Shown: positions 1 through 8,014 of the stretch, one piece after another
Layout: every line of letters starts with the position of its first letter
How positions within the stretch are numbered: position 1 is the first letter of the stretch
Source of the DNA: an uncultured Eubacteriales bacterium
GTDB taxonomy: Bacteria; Bacillota; Clostridia; Oscillospirales; Acutalibacteraceae
Assembly (NCBI GenBank): GCA_934488615.1
Contig: CAKSSJ010000013.1
Location: 1 to 53,312 of the forward strand
Length of the DNA: 53,312 bases
Reading direction: 5' to 3'
The notes under the pieces: generated by a model
The model's database searches: none
What the model was told of the DNA's origin: nothing
What the model saw: only the letters and a program-made list of their open reading frames with translations
Position numbers and translations under genes: made by a program

Positions 1-77
1 AATCCCTCTTTTTGTTTTGCCAAAGCAAAAAGCAGGCCTTACGACCTGCTTTTCGTTTTGGCGGAGAGCAAGGGATT
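1..77. repeat. Direct repeat copy 1: tRNA-Ser tail plus terminator
   Basis: This 77-base stretch is repeated without change at 190-266, where it forms the 3' end of a tRNA-Ser gene and its downstream terminator. Copy 1 therefore carries, on the minus strand, the last 19 bases of a tRNA-Ser (T-arm end, acceptor strand, CCA, at 58-77) but no tRNA body. The 112 bases between the copies (78-189) hold a hairpin (AAAACAGTCC near 133, GGACTGTTTT near 145) and no gene. It may be the remnant of a tandem duplication or of integration at a tRNA 3' end. Confidence 0.9.
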
Positions 78-189
78 TTTCGGCACACCCCAGTGCGCCT
101 TCGCGTCGCTTCGCTCCTTGACCACGTCGGCGAAAACAGTCCACCGGACTGTTTTCTTCCGCAGACTGCGTCTGCTCCCTCCTTGTTCG

Positions 190-266
190 AATCCCTCTTT
201 TTGTTTTGCCAAAGCAAAAAGCAGGCCTTACGACCTGCTTTTCGTTTTGGCGGAGAGCAAGGGATT
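190..266. repeat. Direct repeat copy 2, containing the real tRNA-Ser 3' end
   Basis: Second copy of the 77-base repeat, offset by 189 bases from the first. It spans the acceptor/T-arm end of the intact tRNA-Ser at 248-340 and the hairpin terminator that follows it on the minus strand. Confidence 0.9.
203..243 (-). terminator. Intrinsic terminator of tRNA-Ser
   Basis: On the minus strand, AAAAGCAGG and CCTGCTTTTT form a GC-rich stem followed by a T-rich run, immediately 3' of the tRNA. An identical hairpin occurs in repeat copy 1 at 14-54. Confidence 0.8.
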
Positions 267-340
267 CGAACCCTCGAACAGGCTTTGACCTGTTACACGA
301 TTTCCAATCGTGCTCCTTCGGCCAGCTCGGACAACTCTCC
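248..340 (-). tRNA. tRNA-Ser (anticodon GGA)
   Basis: On the minus strand this reads as a complete class II tRNA. The acceptor stem GGAGAGT pairs with GCTCTCC, there is a D-arm with GAGCTGGCCGAAGGAG, an anticodon stem CACGATT-GGA-AATCGTG, a long variable arm (AACAGGTC/GCCTGTT), and a T-arm with GGTTCGAATCC. The discriminator is G, as expected for serine, and CCA is encoded. The GGA anticodon reads UCU/UCC serine codons. A sigma-A-like promoter lies upstream at 405-433 and a terminator at 203-243. Confidence 0.97.
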
Positions 341-404
341 AAATTCATTTTCACTATTTAATTAACGTTACACGATCAAAACTCGTGTGACATATAGCTT
401 TAAT

Positions 405-433
405 ATTATACCCGAACACAAAGTGAAAATCAA
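405..433 (-). promoter_or_regulatory. Promoter of tRNA-Ser
   Basis: On the minus strand TTGATT (428-433) and TATAAT (405-410) are separated by 17 bases, giving a start near 398 and a leader of about 57 bases before the tRNA. The leader contains a small hairpin (ACACGA/TCGTGT, 370-388). Confidence 0.75.
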
Positions 434-450
434 GTGTTTTTTCAAATTTT

Positions 451-807
451 TCACTCAATATCAAAATGTTTCTTCCACTCCGCCTCACGGAAGCCGGTCA
501 GGACGGTGTTGCCGTCAACAATCAGCGGTCTTTTTACCAACATTCCGTCCGTTGCGAGCAGACTGAATTTTTCCTCGTCGGTCATTGTCGGGAGCTTCTC
601 TTTAAGATTCAGCGACTTGTAAAGCATGCCGCTCGTGTTGAAAAGCTTCTTGATCTCAATTCCGCTCGCCTTGACCCATGCTTTCAGCTCATCGGCGGTC
701 GGATTTTCCTCTTTTATATGTCTGTCGGTGTAATCAATGTTATGCTCGTCGAGCCACTTTTTCGCCTTTTGGCAGGTTGAGCACTTAGGATATTCAATAA
801 AAAGCAT
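451..807 (-). CDS. ArsC/Spx-family thioredoxin-fold protein
   Basis: A 118-residue protein of the arsenate reductase (ArsC)/Spx/YffB family. The N-terminus has a thioredoxin-like strand followed by CSTC at residues 9-12, the CXXC redox site found in Spx and several ArsC-like proteins. Near the C-terminus are the family signatures around LVKRPLIVDG and the GFREAEW ending. Family members either reduce substrates with this thiol pair or, in Spx, bind RNA polymerase. The sequence alone does not separate these, and the arsenate role is unproven. It follows the TtcA-like gene after nine bases, with its GAGGA ribosome site overlapping that gene's stop, so the two are probably one operon. Confidence 0.85.
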   Translation of the reverse strand: MLFIEYPKCSTCQKAKKWLDEHNIDYTDRHIKEENPTADELKAWVKASGIEIKKLFNTSGMLYKSLNLKEKLPTMTDEEKFSLLATDGMLVKRPLIVDGNTVLTGFREAEWKKHFDIE

Positions 808-816
808 AGCTGTTCC

Positions 817-1647
817 TCACTTATCATAGGTTTCGGTAAACGAATGAAGCTCGCCGCCGTCGCAGTCACGGTAGCCGATTATCGTTGCAAGGTTGACATT
901 GTGAACACTCTTAAAAATGTTCATATCCACGTTGTCATTTTCCTCCTTGAGCTTCTTAATGAGCATTTTGACCTCCTGGCGCTTCGAGCCGTTATTGGCT
1001 TCTTCATTCGCCTGAGTAACCTTGCAGGCACAGCGGATAAATTCAAGCTCGTTGTATCTCGCCCATGAAATAATGTCCTTTTCTCTGACCATATAAAGCG
1101 GTCGGATAAGCTCCATGCCCTCGTAATTCGTGCTTTTGAGCTTCGGCATCATCGTCTTTATCTCTGCGCCGTAGAGCATGCTCATCAGAGTTGTTTCGAT
1201 AGCGTCGTCAAAATGATGCCCGAGCGCAATTTTGTTGCAGCCGAGATCCTGTGCAAATTTGTAGAGGTATCCCCTTCTCATTCGGGCGCAAAGATAGCAC
1301 GGTGAACCGCCCTCTGCGGCATAAACCGTCTCAAAAATCGGCGAGTCGTAAATCCTTATCGGAATATCCATAATTTCGGCATTTTCAATTATCTTCGCCC
1401 TGTTGTTTCCGACGTAGCCCGGATCCATAACGATGTATTCAACGTCAAAATGAAAATCGCTGTACTTCTGCAAATGCTGCATACACTTGGCAAGGAGCAT
1501 CGAATCCTTACCGCCGGAAATGCAGACGGCAATTTTATCATCGGGCTCGATAAGCTTGTAATCCTTTATCGCCCCAACGAAATTATTCCATATTGATTTT
1601 CTGTATTTCTTAATAATGCTGCGCTCAATGAGCTGATGTCTTTCCAT
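817..1647 (-). CDS. ttcA: TtcA-family tRNA 2-thiolation ATPase
   Basis: A 276-residue PP-loop ATPase resembling TtcA, which thiolates cytidine 32 of tRNA. The PP-loop SGGKDS is at residues 44-49, and a CXXC pair is at C117/C120. Cysteines C206/C208 follow, the layout that holds the [4Fe-4S] cluster in TtcA. HHFDDAIET, a further family signature, lies near 144. The open frame extends upstream to 1704, but GGAG seven bases before the ATG at 1647 and a promoter (1676-1704) inside the longer frame both favour the shorter start. It is transcribed divergently from lon and leads into the ArsC-like gene. Firmicute members are often annotated only as TtcA-like, so the exact tRNA target is inferred. 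Confidence 0.85.
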   Translation of the reverse strand: MERHQLIERSIIKKYRKSIWNNFVGAIKDYKLIEPDDKIAVCISGGKDSMLLAKCMQHLQKYSDFHFDVEYIVMDPGYVGNNRAKIIENAEIMDIPIRIYDSPIFETVYAAEGGSPCYLCARMRRGYLYKFAQDLGCNKIALGHHFDDAIETTLMSMLYGAEIKTMMPKLKSTNYEGMELIRPLYMVREKDIISWARYNELEFIRCACKVTQANEEANNGSKRQEVKMLIKKLKEENDNVDMNIFKSVHNVNLATIIGYRDCDGGELHSFTETYDK

Positions 1648-1675
1648 AATTCGCTCCGAAAATATAATATATCTA

Positions 1676-1704
1676 ATTTTATCATTCAAAACACTATTTT
1701 TCAA
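1676..1704 (-). promoter_or_regulatory. Promoter of ttcA-arsC-like operon
   Basis: On the minus strand TTGAAA (1699-1704) and TAAAAT (1676-1681) are 17 bases apart, with the start expected near 1669, about 22 bases before the chosen ATG at 1647. It is back to back with the lon promoter. Confidence 0.7.
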
Positions 1705-1726
1705 CAGCTTTGGTAAAGTTTTTAGG

Positions 1727-1755
1727 TTGAAAAAGTTCTATTTTTAATGTATAAT
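1727..1755 (+). promoter_or_regulatory. Promoter of lon-engB
   Basis: TTGAAA (1727-1732), a 17-base spacer and a perfect TATAAT (1750-1755). The ATG at 1754 lies inside this -10 element and cannot be the translation start of a transcript made here. I see no CtsR or heat-shock operator. Confidence 0.8.
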
Positions 1756-1789
1756 GTCAGCATATACACGAAATATCGGAGTTGATTTT

Positions 1790-4195
1790 TTGAATAAAGC
1801 ATCGGAATACAGGGTCATGCCGACCGTCGCTCTCAGGGGCTTGGTTGTTTTCCCGGGTATGGGGATAACCTTTGACGTCGGAAGAACCCGTTCATTACAG
1901 GCTATCAAAGCCGCCATGGCAGACGATCAGCAAATTTTCCTTGTCGCTCAAAAGGACGTCAGGGACGATGAGCCCGACTTTGATAAGCTTTTTAAAATAG
2001 GCACGATTGCAAAAATCAGCCATATCCTGCGCCTGCCGAACAGCGACACGGTTCGTGTTTCGGTTGACGGAATTTCAAGGGCAACTATGGTTGATATGCT
2101 TCAGTGCGATCCGTACTTGATTACGGACGTTAAAATCCGCCGTGAAATCAGCGTTAAATCGGATGACAAGGACTATGCGACCGCCCTTGTTCGTCAGACG
2201 AAGGACTATTTTGAGGACTACGCCGAGGTCGTTCCGCAGATGCCTGCCGAGATAATTCTCGACGTGCTTGAAAAGAACGACCCGGGCGAGCTTGCCGACT
2301 ATATCGGCTCGAACATCATGCTCGAATACAAGAAGCGTCAGCAAATTCTCAACGAATTCAATCCGCTCAAGCGCCTTGAAAAGGTCTGCTGTCTGCTTGC
2401 CAATGAGGGCGACCTGATGAAGCTCGAAAACGAGATAAATCAAAAGGTTCAGGAAAACATCGACAAGAGCCAGCGTGAATATTATCTTCACGAGCAGATG
2501 AAGATTATTTCCGAGGAGCTGAACGACGGACTTTCTCCGCAGGCGGAATGTGACGAATTCAGAGAAAAAATTCTTGCGCTCGGACTTGATGAAAAATCGG
2601 AAAAGAAGCTTCTCAAGGAGTGTGCAAGGCTCGAAAAAATGTCCTCAACGTCACCCGAAGCGACGGTTATCAGAGTTTATCTTGAAACCTGTCTTGAGCT
2701 TCCGTGGCACAAATATTCTGTGGACAAGCTCGACCTTGCCCATGCGAGAAAGGTGCTAGACCGCGACCATTACGGGCTCGACAAGGTCAAGGAAAGAATT
2801 ATCGAAGCTCTTGCCGTGCGTTCGCTTTCGGACGGCTGCTACGGTCAAACGCTTTGCCTTGTAGGCCCTCCGGGTGTCGGCAAAACCTCGATTGCAAAGA
2901 GCATTGCAACGGCAATGGGCAGAAGCTTTGCGAGAATTTCACTCGGCGGCACAAGCGACGAGGCTGAGATCCGAGGACACAGAAAGACCTATATCGGCGC
3001 AATGCCGGGCAGAATTATAAACGCAGTTAAGCAGGCGGGCACGCAGAATCCGATCATCCTGCTTGACGAAATCGACAAGCTCGGCTCGGACTACAAGGGC
3101 GACCCATCGTCGGCACTGCTTGAAGCACTTGACGGCGAGCAGAACAGCACGTTTGTTGACCGCTATATTGAGCTTGAATTTGACCTGAGCAAGGTTATGT
3201 TCATCACGACGGCGAACGATGCTTCGACTATCCCTGCTCCACTGCTTGACAGAATGGAAATCATCGAGCTGCCGGGTTACACGAATGAGGAAAAGTTTAA
3301 TATTGCTAAGAAGCATCTTGTACCGAAGCAGGCGAAGCTGCACGGACTCAACGGCAGAACGTTCAAGATAAATGATAAGGCACTTTATGCGCTGATTGAC
3401 GGCTATACCCGTGAAGCAGGTGTAAGAAAGCTTGAACAGAAAATTGCCGCACTTTGCAGAAAGGCGGCGGCGGAAATCGTCGGCGGTGAAGCAAAATCGC
3501 TCACCGTCAAGGAAGCGAACCTTGAAAAACTACTCGGGCCGAAAAAATATCTTCCGCTCTCGGTTGATAAGGACGCTGAAATCGGCGTTGTAAACGGACT
3601 TGCATGGACGAGCGTAGGCGGCGAAATGCTTCAGGTTGAGGCGGCAGTCTTTGACGGAACGGGCAAGGTTGAGTTGACAGGCTCACTCGGCGACGTCATG
3701 AAGGAATCGGCAATGGCGGCAGTCAGCTTCATCAGAAGCAAGGCGGACAAATACGGCGTTAATCATAATTTCTATAAGGAAAAGGACATCCATATTCACG
3801 TTCCCGAGGGTGCGGTTCCGAAAGACGGTCCGTCGGCAGGTGTGACGATGGCAACTGCACTGCTCTCGGCTCTCACGAACACCCCTGTCAATCAGTTTGT
3901 AGCCATGACGGGTGAAATTTCGCTGAGAGGACGAGTCCTCCCGATCGGCGGCTTGCGTGAAAAGACGATGGCGGCATACAGAATGGGAATCAAGACGGTC
4001 ATAATTCCGCAGAAAAATGTTCCCGACCTCAGCGAGATTGACGAAAAGGTTAAGGCGGCGCTGAATTTTGTCCCCGTTACGGAATTGGACGAGGTGTTTG
4101 AGCTTGCGCTCGTGACACCCAAGGAAGAAAAAGAAAGAAAAAGCATCGCCGCAGTAGCACAGAAAGAGTCGGGCTACACGGCAATGCGAATCTGA
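1790..4195 (+). CDS. lon: ATP-dependent protease Lon (La)
   Basis: Cytoplasmic AAA+ serine protease that degrades misfolded and regulatory proteins. Order of domains: LON substrate-binding domain (about residues 10-200), coiled-coil middle, AAA+ ATPase with Walker A GPPGVGKTS near 359-367, and the C-terminal protease domain with the Ser-Lys dyad, S682 in PKDGPSAGV and K725 in GLREKTM. At 801 residues it has the usual length. The longest frame starts at 1754, but that ATG is part of the promoter -10. The TTG at 1790, preceded eight bases upstream by GGAG, is the likely start. engB follows after ten bases, the same order seen in many Firmicutes. Confidence 0.96.
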   Translation: MNKASEYRVMPTVALRGLVVFPGMGITFDVGRTRSLQAIKAAMADDQQIFLVAQKDVRDDEPDFDKLFKIGTIAKISHILRLPNSDTVRVSVDGISRATMVDMLQCDPYLITDVKIRREISVKSDDKDYATALVRQTKDYFEDYAEVVPQMPAEIILDVLEKNDPGELADYIGSNIMLEYKKRQQILNEFNPLKRLEKVCCLLANEGDLMKLENEINQKVQENIDKSQREYYLHEQMKIISEELNDGLSPQAECDEFREKILALGLDEKSEKKLLKECARLEKMSSTSPEATVIRVYLETCLELPWHKYSVDKLDLAHARKVLDRDHYGLDKVKERIIEALAVRSLSDGCYGQTLCLVGPPGVGKTSIAKSIATAMGRSFARISLGGTSDEAEIRGHRKTYIGAMPGRIINAVKQAGTQNPIILLDEIDKLGSDYKGDPSSALLEALDGEQNSTFVDRYIELEFDLSKVMFITTANDASTIPAPLLDRMEIIELPGYTNEEKFNIAKKHLVPKQAKLHGLNGRTFKINDKALYALIDGYTREAGVRKLEQKIAALCRKAAAEIVGGEAKSLTVKEANLEKLLGPKKYLPLSVDKDAEIGVVNGLAWTSVGGEMLQVEAAVFDGTGKVELTGSLGDVMKESAMAAVSFIRSKADKYGVNHNFYKEKDIHIHVPEGAVPKDGPSAGVTMATALLSALTNTPVNQFVAMTGEISLRGRVLPIGGLREKTMAAYRMGIKTVIIPQKNVPDLSEIDEKVKAALNFVPVTELDEVFELALVTPKEEKERKSIAAVAQKESGYTAMRI

Positions 4196-4205
4196 GGATA
4201 AACAA

Positions 4206-4790
4206 ATGAAATTTGACAAAGTAAAATACGAGGCTTCATACGGCACCGCTCAGCAGCTCCCTGCGAGCGAGCATATCGAGATTGCGTTTGCGGGACGCTC
4301 AAATGTCGGCAAATCGTCCATGCTCAATAAGATTCTTAACAGGAAGAATCTTGCGAGAGTCAGCTCCGTTCCGGGCAAGACAGTCACGGTCAACTTCTTC
4401 GACTGCGACGGCATAAAGCTGGTTGACCTGCCGGGCTACGGCTACGCCAAGGTCAATTTCAACGAAAAGAAGCGTTGGGCGGATCTCATGGAGGGCTATT
4501 TTACCTCCGACAGAAATATTCGCCTTGTTGTTCAGCTGACGGATATGCGTCATCCGGTGACAAAGGACGACCTTGATATGATGCGTTTCATGCAGTCGGC
4601 AGGCTATGATTTCATCGTCGTTATGACAAAAAGCGACAAGCTCAACAAGACCGAGCGTACCAAGCGTATGGAGGATATCCACACGGAGCTTGCGGAGTTC
4701 GGCGATGTGAAAATCATTCCGTTCTCGGCCTCCAACGGCGAGGGTGCGGACGAAATCCGCAAAGCAATTGAAGCCGCCGCGGAAAAATAA
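4206..4790 (+). CDS. engB: Ribosome biogenesis GTPase EngB/YsxC
   Basis: A 194-residue TRAFAC GTPase needed for assembly of the large ribosomal subunit. The P-loop GRSNVGKSS starts at residue 30, G3 is DLPGYG at 74-79 and G4 is TKSD at 141-144, with SAS as G5 near the C-terminus. Length and motif spacing match the YihA/YsxC family. It is the second gene of the lon operon and ends at a strong intrinsic terminator. Confidence 0.96.
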   Translation: MKFDKVKYEASYGTAQQLPASEHIEIAFAGRSNVGKSSMLNKILNRKNLARVSSVPGKTVTVNFFDCDGIKLVDLPGYGYAKVNFNEKKRWADLMEGYFTSDRNIRLVVQLTDMRHPVTKDDLDMMRFMQSAGYDFIVVMTKSDKLNKTERTKRMEDIHTELAEFGDVKIIPFSASNGEGADEIRKAIEAAAEK

Positions 4791-4803
4791 AAAATATATA
4801 GCT

Positions 4804-4838
4804 ATCTCCCCGATTGCATCGTAGTCGGGGAGATTTTT
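4804..4838 (+). terminator. Intrinsic terminator after engB
   Basis: ATCTCCCCGA and TCGGGGAGAT form a ten-base-pair stem around an 11-base loop, followed by TTTTT. It ends the lon-engB operon. Confidence 0.9.
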
Positions 4839-4933
4839 GGTGCAATTTTTCGGTTTAAAATATTTGATAATATTACAATTCTCCGATTATGTCTAATAAG
4901 TGCTTGCCATAATTCTTAATCAGACTTTTATTC

Positions 4934-4962
4934 TTGACTTTTTTTAATGAACATGATAATTT
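4934..4962 (+). promoter_or_regulatory. Promoter of the lipase gene
   Basis: TTGACT (4934-4939), 17 bases, TAATTT (4957-4962). An imperfect inverted repeat, TTGGTCAA-TAA-TTGATCAA (4967-4985), covers the expected transcription start and could be an operator. Confidence 0.6.
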
Positions 4963-5009
4963 TTAATTGGTCAATAATTGATCAATAAGATTAAAAGGTG
5001 GCGAAAACT

Positions 5010-6272
5010 GTGAAAAACAAATTTTTCAAAAAGCTCATCAGCCTTGTGCTCTGCCTTTGTATTATGGCATTTTGCACCGTTGTCGGCTTTGCAAAAGGTG
5101 AAAAGAAAAGCGATTATCCGTTCATCTATGTACACGGAATGTGCGGTTGGGGCGACGGTGCACCGCAGGAAGAGAACAGACCGTACTGGGGTACTCAGCC
5201 GGAAAACAATGTCATGACTTATCTGCGTGCGCAGGGTTATACAGTATACAATCCGACGGTCGGCGGTTACAGCAGCGCATGGGACAGAGCGTGCGAGCTT
5301 TATGCACAGCTTACCGGCACTGTTGTTGACTACGGTGCGGCGCACTCAAAAGAATGCGGCCACGACAGATTCGGCAGAGATTACACAGGCAGGGCAACCA
5401 TGGGAAAAGCATGGGATCTTGAGAGCCCGCTTAACTTTGTCGGTCATTCCTTCGGCGGCGAAACAATACGGCTTTTGGCTTCGCTGCTTGCTTACGGCGA
5501 TGAAACGGAAATGAAAGCAGCCACAGAAAACTGCTCGGAGCTTTTCAAGGGCGGTCACGAAAAGGGCATCCGGTCAATTACAGCTATCTCCTCCCCGCAT
5601 AACGGTTCGACGGCTTCAAACTATGTTGCCGACACCTACCTTCCGGCTTTTCTTATGATCTTTATGCTCCATTCAAAATGTGTTTCCGGAAAATCGGCAA
5701 ATGACCTTATGCTTGACCAATGGGGAATTTCCAAAGACCCGATAAGCGGAGAAAAAGCAAAATTAAATCCGTTTGCGTGCATGAAAATTGCCTTTTCAAA
5801 TGATCACTGCGGCTATGACCTCACCGTTCAGGGCGCAGAAAAGCTCAACAAAAAGATCAAAACGGTCAAATCGGCTTATTATTTTTCATATACAGCGTGC
5901 ATAACCGAGGACACAAAGCTCGGCTATACAAAGCTCAACAAGAATTATGATGTTTTTGAGCCGTTTTTGATTTCTTCTCCGCTGATTTCAGCTTCGGTCA
6001 ATATGTTCATCGGCGGAAAATATATTGATAAGTCATGGGGAGCAAACGACGGAATTGTTCCGCTTAAAAGTGCACTTTATCCTTTTGACGAGGATCACAT
6101 TACATATGATGAAACAAGAAGCATAATTCCCGGTGTTTGGTATGTTATGCCGACAATTTACGGTGCCGACCACTATGATTTCTGCAATGCCGCAGACGAA
6201 AAGGCGTTCGGCTCGCGTCAAGGCTTCTTTGATTTCTACACAGATCTCTCAGAGCTTATTTGCAATATCTGA
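5010..6272 (+). CDS. Secreted lipase (alpha/beta hydrolase, family I.5/staphylococcal-like)
   Basis: A 420-residue secreted alpha/beta hydrolase resembling triacylglycerol lipases of the Geobacillus/Staphylococcus type. Residues 1-29 form a signal peptide (KNKFFKK followed by a hydrophobic core). The oxyanion region YVHGMCGW is near 40, the segment AHSKECGHDRFGRDYTG near 111 resembles the family's zinc-binding insertion, and the nucleophile elbow is GHSFGG with S147. The acid and base are probably the Asp in GANDGIVPL and the His in GADHYDF. GTG at 5010, eight bases after AAGGTGG, is preferred over the GTG at 4998, which lies inside that ribosome site. It stands alone behind its own promoter. 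The true substrate (long-chain fat, other ester) is unknown. Confidence 0.85.
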   Translation: MKNKFFKKLISLVLCLCIMAFCTVVGFAKGEKKSDYPFIYVHGMCGWGDGAPQEENRPYWGTQPENNVMTYLRAQGYTVYNPTVGGYSSAWDRACELYAQLTGTVVDYGAAHSKECGHDRFGRDYTGRATMGKAWDLESPLNFVGHSFGGETIRLLASLLAYGDETEMKAATENCSELFKGGHEKGIRSITAISSPHNGSTASNYVADTYLPAFLMIFMLHSKCVSGKSANDLMLDQWGISKDPISGEKAKLNPFACMKIAFSNDHCGYDLTVQGAEKLNKKIKTVKSAYYFSYTACITEDTKLGYTKLNKNYDVFEPFLISSPLISASVNMFIGGKYIDKSWGANDGIVPLKSALYPFDEDHITYDETRSIIPGVWYVMPTIYGADHYDFCNAADEKAFGSRQGFFDFYTDLSELICNI

Positions 6273-6314
6273 TTTTTTAAATTTATAAGTCTGGGGGCTG
6301 TAAAAAAACAGCCG

Positions 6315-6656
6315 ACAAAAAGAACGACTGCAAGTAACCGAAAAAGGTATGCTTGTCAACTTAAAGAACAATGTTGTAAATGTGAAGGAAATCGTATTGT
6401 TCGTATAAATGAAGAACTGACAAAATTTCATAAAGAAGTTTTGAACAATCTCAACAGCACAAAAGGTGCACTTTTACGAATGAACAAAAGCATACAGGCA
6501 GAGGGCGCATTTGGCATAATCAAATGGAACAGAGAGTACAAAAGGGCGCGAAGACGAGGGCTAAAAGGTGTAAATTTTGAGTTAGCACTGATTTCCTGCG
6601 GTTTTAATCTTCATAAATATCATTTAAAGAAACAAGCGCAACAGCTTGCCGCCTAA
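6315..6656 (+). pseudogene. IS1182-family transposase, C-terminal remnant
   Basis: An open frame of about 113 residues with no proper start codon. It begins directly after the left terminal repeat and shows the C-terminal region of IS1182-type DDE transposases: a cysteine cluster (CCKCEGN), RINEELTKFHKEVLNNL, then a stretch reading NKSIQAEGAFGIIKWN and the basic RARRRG, ending in LHKYHLKKQ. The catalytic DDE core is missing. A TTG at 6441 opens a 71-codon frame, but the homology continues upstream of it, so this is a remnant and not a small gene. Confidence 0.8.
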
Positions 6657-6764
6657 GAAAAACCAAAATGTTTTCAATATGGCTGACGAAAACTCATCGG
6701 CTTTGATTGCTGTATCTTAAAAACCGAATTTTTTCAACATTTCAACACTTCAATACAAAAAATC

Positions 6765-6800
6765 ATCCGAGACTCGCTCTTCACGAATCTCGGATTTTTT
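6765..6800. terminator. Bidirectional hairpin terminator
   Basis: ATCCGAGA (6765-6772) and TCTCGGAT (6788-6795) form a stem with T runs on the + side and, read on the minus strand, after the stem as well (GATTTTTTG). It lies inside the right end of the IS remnant and probably ends transcription of the minus-strand exporter operon (6836-10114). Confidence 0.7.
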
Positions 6801-6835
6801 GAGGCTGTTTTTTTACAGCCCCCTCTTATTACATT

Positions 6836-8014
6836 TTATATATTCATCAGCTCATCTACCGAGCTTCTCGCCTTTTCAATATATCTCGGCATGAATTCCT
6901 TAAGATGCTTGCGATAGCTTTCCTTTTTCTTCAAAAAATCCTCATATGCCTTTATCAGCTTTTCGACGTTTTCGATTTCGGAAACAGGAACAACCAGCCC
7001 CTCGTCCGTGCCGAAAATATCCTTTGCGATGCCCTTTGACTTGACGCTGTAGCCAATCACAAGTGTCGGGACGCATGTGCTGTAGGCGGCAATTGTCGCA
7101 TGTGTTCTTGCGCCGATAAACATATCGCAACGCGAAATTATGCTCTTATACTGCGCCGCCGTCAAGCTCGACGGAACTGCCGAAACCCTGTCGGAACCAA
7201 GCCTCTCGGCAATGCGGTTGAGAATGAGCTGATCGCCGTCCGCCGCCTTTGTAACATGCGGAATGAGAAGAATATCCTTGTCACTGCTGTCAATCACATG
7301 CTTCAAAAAATCAACCGACACATCCTCAATGCTTGCCCCGCTCTCCGAGTATTCCCCGACAAGAGAGCTTATGTTGAAGCCCAGAGTGTTCGGCTTTACG
7401 GGATAGCTTCTGTTTGCTTCCCTGTCAATATCAAGCGTGAACGCCGAATCGGGATACAGAACGGTATTTTTATCAATGCCGTTTTCCCTGAGCGTTTTAT
7501 ATGTAATAGATTCTCTGGCAACAATAAGATCAAAGGTTTTCAGATCCCTTATCTTATCCTCGGAGAGATCCTCCGCTCCGATCGAGCATCCCCACAAAAC
7601 GGTCTTTTTGCCGAGCCTTTTCAGCTCGCGGTTCATCGCCGCCGCCATGTGACCGTCGCCGTAGCAATAGTTATCTCCGCCAACGGAAATATAAACATCG
7701 TTTTCCTTAAGGGACGGATTTTTGCACGAGAGCGAATAAAAATATTCATCGGCATTTTTCTGCGATTTTCTCAGAAGAAGCGCCGATTTTATCTTCTGCG
7801 CCGTCGAAAGCTCCGAAACGGGAGCAATATAATTAAACTCCTCCGTCTCGTCGATATTTGGAAGATCGCCTGCACCGTCGCTTTTCAAGCTGAGAGTATA
7901 CAGCTTTATAACGGAATCGGGAAATTTATCCTTTATCATTGCCGAAAGAGTTCTGACTATCGCTTCACAGCCGTGATTTTCACAGCCGCCGTGGGAATAA
8001 AAAGCGTATCTCAT
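6836..8014 (-). CDS. Polysaccharide pyruvyl transferase family protein
   Basis: A 392-residue member of the PS_pyruv_trans family, which adds ketal pyruvate to cell-surface glycans and is related to CsaB. The N-terminus (YAFYSHGGCENHGCEAIVR) and the central SVGGDNYCYG and GARTHATIAAYSTCVPTLVIGYS segments are typical. Its ATG overlaps the stop of the Wzt gene (ATGA, 8011-8014), so the two are translationally coupled. The context suggests that it modifies, or helps make, the polymer exported by the adjacent ABC transporter. The sugar acceptor cannot be told from sequence. Confidence 0.8.
   Translation of the reverse strand: MRYAFYSHGGCENHGCEAIVRTLSAMIKDKFPDSVIKLYTLSLKSDGAGDLPNIDETEEFNYIAPVSELSTAQKIKSALLLRKSQKNADEYFYSLSCKNPSLKENDVYISVGGDNYCYGDGHMAAAMNRELKRLGKKTVLWGCSIGAEDLSEDKIRDLKTFDLIVARESITYKTLRENGIDKNTVLYPDSAFTLDIDREANRSYPVKPNTLGFNISSLVGEYSESGASIEDVSVDFLKHVIDSSDKDILLIPHVTKAADGDQLILNRIAERLGSDRVSAVPSSLTAAQYKSIISRCDMFIGARTHATIAAYSTCVPTLVIGYSVKSKGIAKDIFGTDEGLVVPVSEIENVEKLIKAYEDFLKKKESYRKHLKEFMPRYIEKARSSVDELMNI

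Larger units (their letters stand above)
6293..6823. mobile_element. Internally deleted IS1182-like element
   Basis: A 531-base segment bounded by perfect 21-base inverted repeats at 6293-6313 and 6803-6823, beginning GGGGGCTG. Each repeat is itself a hairpin (GGCTGT, seven A, ACAGCC). Inside lies only the C-terminal part of an IS1182-type transposase (6315-6656). The element has lost the rest of the transposase and cannot move alone, but its intact ends might be mobilised by a related transposase elsewhere. No clear target-site duplication is visible next to the repeats. Confidence 0.85.

Noticed and set aside
12..365. Open frame of 117 codons on the + strand, and another at 58-288
   Set aside because: They run through the tRNA-Ser antisense strand and the duplicated terminator; the peptide is a translation of repeat sequence and has no ribosome site.
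1754..1789. Upstream ATG as the start of Lon
   Set aside because: That ATG is inside the -10 TATAAT of a perfectly spaced promoter; TTG 1790 with GGAG is consistent with the transcript.
6441..6656. A complete small gene of 71 codons starting at TTG
   Set aside because: Transposase-like sequence continues upstream in the same frame to 6315 and only the family's C-terminus is present, so it is a fragment inside a deleted element.
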